Positions 5,485 through 9,219 of a stretch of 9,219 bases of DNA are shown piece after piece. Positions within the stretch are counted from its first letter, which is position 1, and each line of letters opens with the position of its first letter. This DNA is from JBFWQM01 sp050249455. Lineage in GTDB: Bacteria > Pseudomonadota > Alphaproteobacteria > MPNO01 > VGEU01. The notes beneath the pieces were generated by a model. It had not been told where the DNA came from and did no database searches. It saw only the letters and a program-made list of their open reading frames with translations. Position numbers and translations under genes: made by a program. The stretch is from the NCBI GenBank assembly GCA_050249455.1, contig JBFWQM010000216.1, positions 1-9,219 of the forward strand, given 5' to 3'.

Positions 5485-6012
5485 TCAGTCGATCGCCTCG
5501 TTCTCGTAGACGCCCCAGAACTGCCCGCGGGTCATCCACCCGCGCAGGCCGGCGATCTCCACCCGGCACCACGCGCCGCGGCAGCGCATCAGCTTGCCGA
5601 CGGTCTTCTCCTCCACCTGCGCCATGATCGCGGCGTCCGGCGCCGGTTCGCGCCGCAGCGGCTGCATCGTGCCGGTGACGATCACCGTGCGCTTGCCCGA
5701 CAGCATCGACTGGTGGACCCAGCCCTCCGTCCCCTGCCAGTCGCGGATCTTGCGCCAGGCGTCGAACTCGACGATCACCTCGACCGGCATCGACCGCTGC
5801 ACGAAGACCCAGTTGACCGGGTAGCGTGTGCCGGGGCCGGCGCGCACGTTGACCTCGCCGGCACGGATCGAGACGAAGCGCGGCACCTTCAGCCCGCTGC
5901 CGCCGGCGGCGAGCGCGATCGCCGGCAGGCAGACCGCCGCCGCCGCCAACAGTCCGGTCAGTTGCCGCCGGACCGGCCGGGCGGCACGCAACGCTCTCTC
6001 GCTGATTGACAT
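5485..6012 (-). CDS. Secreted SH3-domain protein (SH3_4/DUF1058 type)
   Basis: A 175-residue protein on the minus strand. I chose the ATG at 6012 because it gives an Arg-rich start and a hydrophobic stretch (LTGLLAAAAVCLPAIALA, 18-35) typical of a signal peptide; the frame stays open further upstream but runs antisense to the dehydrogenase gene. The mature part shows two bacterial SH3-like units. The first spans about residues 46-105, with VNVRAGPGTRYPVNWVF and WRKIRDWQGTEGWVHQSML. The second spans about 108-165, with VIVTGTMQPLRREPAPDAAI and WCRVEIAGLRGWMTR. Proteins of this kind are exported and are thought to bind cell-wall or other ligands; many are annotated as SH3-like domain proteins without a known role. 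C144 and C149 could form a disulfide. No Shine-Dalgarno site is obvious, and the predicted promoter sits almost on the start codon, so translation may be near-leaderless. Transcribed divergently from the 2-hydroxyacid dehydrogenase. Confidence 0.82.
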   Translation of the reverse strand: MSISERALRAARPVRRQLTGLLAAAAVCLPAIALAAGGSGLKVPRFVSIRAGEVNVRAGPGTRYPVNWVFVQRSMPVEVIVEFDAWRKIRDWQGTEGWVHQSMLSGKRTVIVTGTMQPLRREPAPDAAIMAQVEEKTVGKLMRCRGAWCRVEIAGLRGWMTRGQFWGVYENEAID

Positions 6013-6032
6013 CGCTGACGGAGCATTATACT
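6006..6032 (+). promoter_or_regulatory. Promoter of the 2-hydroxyacid dehydrogenase gene
   Basis: A perfect TTGACA (6006-6011) overlaps the complement of the SH3 gene start codon. TATACT (6027-6032, 5 of 6 to TATAAT) follows after 15 bases, a slightly short spacer. The implied leader to the ATG at 6080 is about 40 bases. Its -10 shares four bases with the divergent TATAAT. Confidence 0.5.
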
Positions 6033-6054
6033 CGCGCTGCCGAGTCGCGGCCAA
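6025..6054 (-). promoter_or_regulatory. Promoter of the SH3-domain gene
   Basis: On the minus strand a perfect TATAAT (plus-strand 6025-6030) is preceded, 18 bases away, by TTGGCC (6049-6054). Transcription would start about seven bases downstream, near 6018, only some 6 bases before the ATG at 6012. It overlaps the opposite-strand promoter of the dehydrogenase gene. Confidence 0.55.
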
Positions 6055-6079
6055 CGCCGCGGCCGATCCGGAAGCGCAA

Positions 6080-7060
6080 ATGCCCAAAGCGAAGCCCGTC
6101 GTCGTCGTCACCCGCCGCCTGCCGCACGAGATCGAGACGCGGATGATGGAACTTTTCGACGCGCGGCTGAACGCCGGCGACCGGCCGATGACGGGGGCGG
6201 AGATCGTCGCCGCGGCCCAGGCGGCCGACGTGCTGGTGCCGACGGTGACCGACCGGATCGACGCCGCGGTGGTGAACGGCCTGCCCAGGCGGCTGACCCT
6301 GATCGCCAATTTCGGCGTCGGCGTGAACCATATCGACATCGCTGCGGCGACCGCGCGCGGCGTCATGGTCACCAACACCCCCGGCGTCCTGACCGAGGAC
6401 ACCGCCGACCTCGCCATGGCGCTGCTGCTCGCCGCGCCGCGCCGGCTGGGCGAGGGCGAGCGGCTGCTGCGCACCGGCAAGTGGCAGGGCTGGACGCCGA
6501 CCTTCATGATGGGCCATCGCGTGTCCGGCAAGCGGCTGGGCATCATCGGCATGGGCCGGATCGGCCAGGCGGTGGCGCGCCGGGCGCGCGCGTTCTCGAT
6601 GTCGATCCACTACTACAACCGGCGGCGGCTGCATCCCGACATCGAGGCGCCGCTGGAGGCGACGTTCTGGGAGAACCTGGACCAGATGCTCGCCCACATG
6701 GACTTCGTCTCGGTCAATTGCCCGCTGACCGCGGAGACCCGGCACCTGCTGTCGGCCGAACGCCTGGCGCTGCTGCAGCCGCACGCCTACCTGGTCAACA
6801 CGGCCCGCGGCGAGATCATCGACGAGGACGCGCTGACCCGCCTGCTCGCCGCAAAGCGCATCGCCGGCGCGGGGCTCGATGTCTACGAGCGGGAGCCGGC
6901 CGTGGCGGCGAAGCTGCGCCGGCTGGAGAACGTCGTGCTCGCCCCGCATCTGGGCTCCGCGACGCGCGAGGGCCGCATCGCGATGGGCGAGAAGGTGCTG
7001 GTCAACATCCGCAACTTCGCCGACGGCCACAAGCCGCCGGACCGGGTACTGCCGGACTAG
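6080..7060 (+). CDS. D-2-hydroxyacid dehydrogenase (glyoxylate/hydroxypyruvate reductase type)
   Basis: A 326-residue member of the D-isomer-specific 2-hydroxyacid dehydrogenase family. The Rossmann signature is GIIGMGRIG with G157, G159 and G162. The catalytic set is R243 (NTARGEIIDE), E272 (EREPAV) and H290 (APHLGSAT). NFGVGVNHID (78-87) and TNTPGVLTEDTADLAMAL (98-115) are typical of the glyoxylate/glycerate dehydrogenase branch. N180-R181-R182 at the end of the second beta strand suggests a preference for NADP(H) over NAD(H), because acidic residues usually occupy this place in NAD enzymes. Likely reaction: glyoxylate to glycolate or hydroxypyruvate to D-glycerate, in the cytosol. The exact substrate is not provable from the sequence. 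The frame is open upstream to 5828, but family similarity begins at ATG 6080 and the upstream part is antisense to the SH3 gene. The stop codon overlaps that of the convergent AraC gene. Confidence 0.9.
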   Translation: MPKAKPVVVVTRRLPHEIETRMMELFDARLNAGDRPMTGAEIVAAAQAADVLVPTVTDRIDAAVVNGLPRRLTLIANFGVGVNHIDIAAATARGVMVTNTPGVLTEDTADLAMALLLAAPRRLGEGERLLRTGKWQGWTPTFMMGHRVSGKRLGIIGMGRIGQAVARRARAFSMSIHYYNRRRLHPDIEAPLEATFWENLDQMLAHMDFVSVNCPLTAETRHLLSAERLALLQPHAYLVNTARGEIIDEDALTRLLAAKRIAGAGLDVYEREPAVAAKLRRLENVVLAPHLGSATREGRIAMGEKVLVNIRNFADGHKPPDRVLPD

Positions 7061-8055
7061 CGCATCCCACTTCGGCGTTTTGCCGCAGAGGCATCGGAAC
7101 CCGCATGCCGGCGGCGATATCGTGCGGGCGGTAAGCCGAACTCGCGCTTGAATGCGCGGTTGAAGGCAGCCTCGGACTCATAGCCGCTGTCGGCGGCTAT
7201 GTGCAGGATCGTGCTTCGGCTGGTCTGCAGCGTTCGCGCGGCAAGCTGCAGCCGCCAGCGCGCAAGGTAGGTCAGCGGCGGCTCGCCGAGGAAGCGCGCA
7301 AACCGCTCGATGAGGACGGTTCGCGACGCGCCGGCCTCCGCAGCCAGTGCCGCGATGGTCCACGGATACGACGGCTGACGGTGCATCAAGGCCAGGGCGG
7401 CGCCGACTACGGAATCCCGGGCACCGGCAAGCCAGCCGGTCTGCTCTTGCGGCAGTTGCTCCATGTAGTGGCGCAGCGCCTCGATGAACAGCGCCTCGGC
7501 CATCTTGGAAAGCAGAACGCTCAGCCCCGGACGACCGGCGTTCGCTTCGGCCACCAGATGGCGCACCGAGCTTTCGATCCATGCGCCGGCGGCGTCGCCA
7601 CGCACGTTGATCTTCACCATCGTCGGCAGGCCGGAAAGGAACATCCGGTCGGCGTCGCGCTCGCAGCCGAAAAAGCCGCAAATGAAGTGAGTCGCTTCGC
7701 CGCCGCCGCCGAGCTTCAGGGACGTCAATTCGCCGCCGATTGCCTCGCTGAGAGGGGCTCCCGCGTCGGTCAATGTCGCTGGACTGCCGTTGGTGACGGT
7801 GTGCGCGTCGCCGTGCGGAATGATCACGACATCGCCGGCTTCCAGGATCACGGCCGGTTCGTCGCCAAATCGGCAGGTCGCGCGACCCTCGGTCACGAGG
7901 TGGTAACTGACCAGACGCTCGGTTCCGGGGGCCAGCGACCGCGCCACGCCGCTCAGTGGCGGTACGATAAACCCCCACGGCGCGGTGCATTCGAGGTTGT
8001 AGAAGATCGCACCGGTCATGCGCACGGCATTCAGCGCGGCCGACAATGCATCCAT
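7057..8055 (-). CDS. AraC-family regulator with N-terminal cupin domain
   Basis: A 332-residue protein on the minus strand, with GGGGAGGGA just before the ATG at 8055. Residues about 1-200 form a cupin-type sensor: LVSYHLVTEGRATCRF (48-63), LEAGDVVIIPHGDAHTV (71-87) and the HFICGFFGCERD patch (123-134), as in the cupin_6/AraC-binding group. Residues about 230-318 are the double helix-turn-helix AraC DNA-binding domain: WTIAALAAEAGASRTVLIER (232-251) for the first and ILHIAADSGYESEAAFNRAF (283-302) for the second, followed by KREFGLPPARYR. It is divergent from a methyltransferase gene and probably controls it, and perhaps itself, through the direct repeats in the 124-base spacer. The frame stays open further upstream (to 8202), but that part overlaps the spacer and methyltransferase start and does not look like this family. 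The effector is unknown; C126 and C131 near the sensor end might respond to a redox or electrophilic signal (inference). Confidence 0.88.
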   Translation of the reverse strand: MDALSAALNAVRMTGAIFYNLECTAPWGFIVPPLSGVARSLAPGTERLVSYHLVTEGRATCRFGDEPAVILEAGDVVIIPHGDAHTVTNGSPATLTDAGAPLSEAIGGELTSLKLGGGGEATHFICGFFGCERDADRMFLSGLPTMVKINVRGDAAGAWIESSVRHLVAEANAGRPGLSVLLSKMAEALFIEALRHYMEQLPQEQTGWLAGARDSVVGAALALMHRQPSYPWTIAALAAEAGASRTVLIERFARFLGEPPLTYLARWRLQLAARTLQTSRSTILHIAADSGYESEAAFNRAFKREFGLPPARYRRRHAGSDASAAKRRSGMR

Positions 8056-8090
8056 CGTCCCTCCCCAGCGGTATGCGGCTCTCACGGGGG

Positions 8091-8121
8091 TTGCGGCAAA
8101 GAGATGCGGCCTTGCGGCAAA
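8091..8121. repeat. Direct repeat TTGCGGCAAA, 21-bp period, probable AraC-type operator
   Basis: TTGCGGCAAA occurs exactly twice, at 8091-8100 and 8112-8121, with starts 21 bases apart, or two helical turns. Within each, TTGC-G-GCAA is also an inverted repeat. The core TGCGGC appears two further times nearby (8074-8079 and 8105-8110). AraC-family proteins commonly bind paired direct repeats about 21 bp apart. The proximal copy ends where the -35 of the methyltransferase promoter should be, upstream of TATGAT at 8143-8148, and no good -35 hexamer is seen. That fits activator-dependent transcription. Confidence 0.6.
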
Positions 8122-8142
8122 TCTTCGCCTGCCTGCGACGCA

Positions 8143-8148
8143 TATGAT
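8143..8148 (+). promoter_or_regulatory. Candidate -10 element of the methyltransferase gene
   Basis: TATGAT matches TATAAT at 5 of 6 positions and lies 31 bases before the ATG at 8180. The -35 position (about 8120-8125) reads AATCTT, a poor match, and abuts the proximal TTGCGGCAAA repeat. This is consistent with a promoter that needs the divergent AraC-type protein. Confidence 0.4.
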
Positions 8149-8179
8149 GGCGCAAATCGTGCCCATAAGGGAGTCCGTC

Positions 8180-9046
8180 ATGGACAAAAATCGAACCGAC
8201 ACTTTGATCGATGGCGCCGATAACGGAACGACGTCTGCAAGCGATGCATGGGACCGGATCGCGAGCGGCTATGATCGCTTCGTCACGTCGTCGCATTTGA
8301 GCGTTGCCAGCGAGGCGCTGCGACGTGCGGGACTGCAGCCGGGCATGCGGTTCGTGGACGTCGCCGCCGGCAGCGGCGCGCTCAGCATTCCGGCGGCACG
8401 CAGGGGCGCATGCGTTCTGGCGACGGATTTCTCCCCGGTCATGCTCGAGCGTCTCGCTGCGCGCGCGAAGGACGAGAAACTGGATATCGAAACCCGGGTG
8501 ATGGACGGCCAGGCCCTCGCATTGCCGGATGCCAGCGTCGATGTCGCCGGATCGCAGTTCGGCGTCATGCTGTTTCCCGACATGCCGAAGGGCATGAGCG
8601 AGATGGCGCGCGTCGCCAAGCCCGGCGGCCGCGTGCTGGTGAATGTGCTGGGCGCCCCGACAAGGGTCGAGTTCTTCACTTTTTTCATCAAGGGCATTCA
8701 GGCGGTCCGCCCGGATTTTGCCGGGCCGCCGATGAATCCGCCGCTTCTGCCGTTCCAGCTTCAGGACCCGGAGCGGTTGCGGGAGGAACTCGAGACGGTC
8801 GGGCTGACGGACGTCGAGGTCGATACCGTTGCCGAGACGCTCGAGTTCGCGTCGGGGCAACAGCTCTGGGATTGGCTCGTTTGCAGCAACCCGATCTGCG
8901 AGCACGTTCTCGGCCGCCTGGACCTGTCCGAGGAGGAAATCCAGGGAATTCGCGAAGCGCTTGAACGGATGGTGCGCGACCGGGCCGGCGCCGCGCCTAC
9001 CGCCACGCTGACCGTGCCGGTTCACATCGGCGTCGGGACCAAATGA
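8180..9046 (+). CDS. Class I SAM-dependent methyltransferase (UbiE/Methyltransf_11-like)
   Basis: A 288-residue protein; AAGGGAG sits a few bases before the ATG at 8180. The Rossmann-like SAM-binding fold is clear. Motif I is FVDVAAGSGALSIPAA (58-73), the acidic end of the second strand is D83 (LATDFSPVML), D109 lies in VMDGQALALPDASVD (107-121), and the late strand is ARVAKPGGRVLVNVLG (143-158). WDRIASGYDRFV (24-35) is the usual N-terminal helix of UbiE-like small-molecule methyltransferases. The C-terminal third (about 165-288) forms the variable substrate cap, so the substrate cannot be named. The ATG at 8147 (in frame, MAQIVPIRESV...) is an alternative start, but it lies inside the probable promoter. 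Control by the divergent AraC/cupin protein is likely. Third-position AT is much higher than in flanking genes, hinting at later acquisition. Convergent with a DsrE-like gene only nine bases away. Confidence 0.85.
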   Translation: MDKNRTDTLIDGADNGTTSASDAWDRIASGYDRFVTSSHLSVASEALRRAGLQPGMRFVDVAAGSGALSIPAARRGACVLATDFSPVMLERLAARAKDEKLDIETRVMDGQALALPDASVDVAGSQFGVMLFPDMPKGMSEMARVAKPGGRVLVNVLGAPTRVEFFTFFIKGIQAVRPDFAGPPMNPPLLPFQLQDPERLREELETVGLTDVEVDTVAETLEFASGQQLWDWLVCSNPICEHVLGRLDLSEEEIQGIREALERMVRDRAGAAPTATLTVPVHIGVGTK

Positions 9047-9055
9047 CGACGCGTG

Positions 9056-9219
9056 TCAGACGAACATCATCGCGCCGTGGTGCGAGGCGTCGGACAGGAA
9101 CGTGACGATGCCGACGCGGGCGATCGGCACGTCGGCGCGCAGCGATTCCGGCACCACCCGCGCCAGGCGCATGCCCATCTCGCACACCATGAACGCGACG
9201 CCGAGCTCGGCGCAGGCGA
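9056..9219 (-). CDS. DsrE-like protein, C-terminal part (5' end outside the window)
   Basis: On the minus strand, 53 codons plus two bases are present, ending at TGA (plus-strand 9056-9058). The visible sequence runs ACAELGVAFMVCEMGMRLAR, then VVPESLRADVPIARVG and IVTFLSDASHHGAMMFV. The pattern of a cysteine in a VCEMGM turn followed by an amphipathic stretch and a final hydrophobic strand resembles the C-terminus of DsrE/DsrF/TusD-like proteins, which handle sulfur relay or act as small redox proteins. The cysteine in VCEMGM (residue 12 of the fragment) would be the candidate functional residue. The start and the first half are missing, so the subfamily cannot be set. Codons are strongly GC-ending (only one of 53 ends in A or T), unlike the adjacent methyltransferase gene. 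Confidence 0.55.
   Translation of the reverse strand, partial: ACAELGVAFMVCEMGMRLARVVPESLRADVPIARVGIVTFLSDASHHGAMMFV

Noticed and set aside
5828..6079. In-frame N-terminal extension of the 2-hydroxyacid dehydrogenase
   Set aside because: This stretch is antisense to the SH3 gene signal peptide and first SH3 unit and shows no family similarity. The dehydrogenase fold begins at ATG 6080.
7178..9025. 615-codon minus-strand open frame across the methyltransferase and AraC genes
   Set aside because: It is out of frame with AraC, runs antisense to the methyltransferase, crosses their shared promoter region and resembles no protein family.

Overview
The window is very GC-rich, densely coding chromosomal DNA, most likely from a high-GC alphaproteobacterium, possibly a Rhodospirillales-like lineage. 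The main clue is an Irr-type Fur-family regulator, which is typical of alphaproteobacteria. The D-2-hydroxyacid dehydrogenase and the nitropropane-dioxygenase-type protein also read like alphaproteobacterial forms. The lineage is inferred from protein resemblance only. I see no tRNA, rRNA, CRISPR array, insertion sequence or transposase, and no gene-free stretch longer than about 200 bases.

Layout, left to right. (1) 1-179 is the 3' end of pnp (polynucleotide phosphorylase, S1 domain), followed by a GC-rich hairpin. (2) 380-1777 is a long flavin-dependent nitronate monooxygenase-like protein with an extra cysteine motif. (3) 1886-2320 is an Irr/Fur regulator without cysteines. (4) 2342-4939 is the most interesting part. 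A strong sigma70-type promoter with an adjacent Irr-box-like element drives a rubrerythrin that lacks its rubredoxin domain. An iron-sulfur CCG-domain protein (GlpC/HdrD-like) and a DUF3501 protein follow on the same strand. (5) 4995-6012 on the minus strand holds two secreted proteins, one with a peptidoglycan-binding domain and one with bacterial SH3 domains. (6) 6080-7060 is a D-2-hydroxyacid dehydrogenase (glyoxylate/hydroxypyruvate reductase type), divergent from the SH3 gene through overlapping promoters. (7) 7057-9046 is a divergent pair: a cupin/AraC regulator (minus) and a class I SAM methyltransferase (plus). The spacer carries a 10-bp direct repeat with a 21-bp period. (8) 9056-9219 is the C-terminal part of a DsrE-like protein on the minus strand.

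How the genes may work together. Irr, the rubrerythrin, the CCG iron-sulfur protein and DUF3501 look like an iron/peroxide-response module. Irr senses iron or heme status. The rubrerythrin would reduce H2O2 at its di-iron site. The Fe-S protein could supply the electrons that the missing rubredoxin domain normally relays. DUF3501 is the uncharacterised partner. The recurrence of rubrerythrin, this Fe-S protein and DUF3501 as neighbours is my recollection of proteobacterial genomes, and the electron-flow model is inference. The AraC/methyltransferase pair has visibly lower third-position GC than its neighbours and may be a later insertion.
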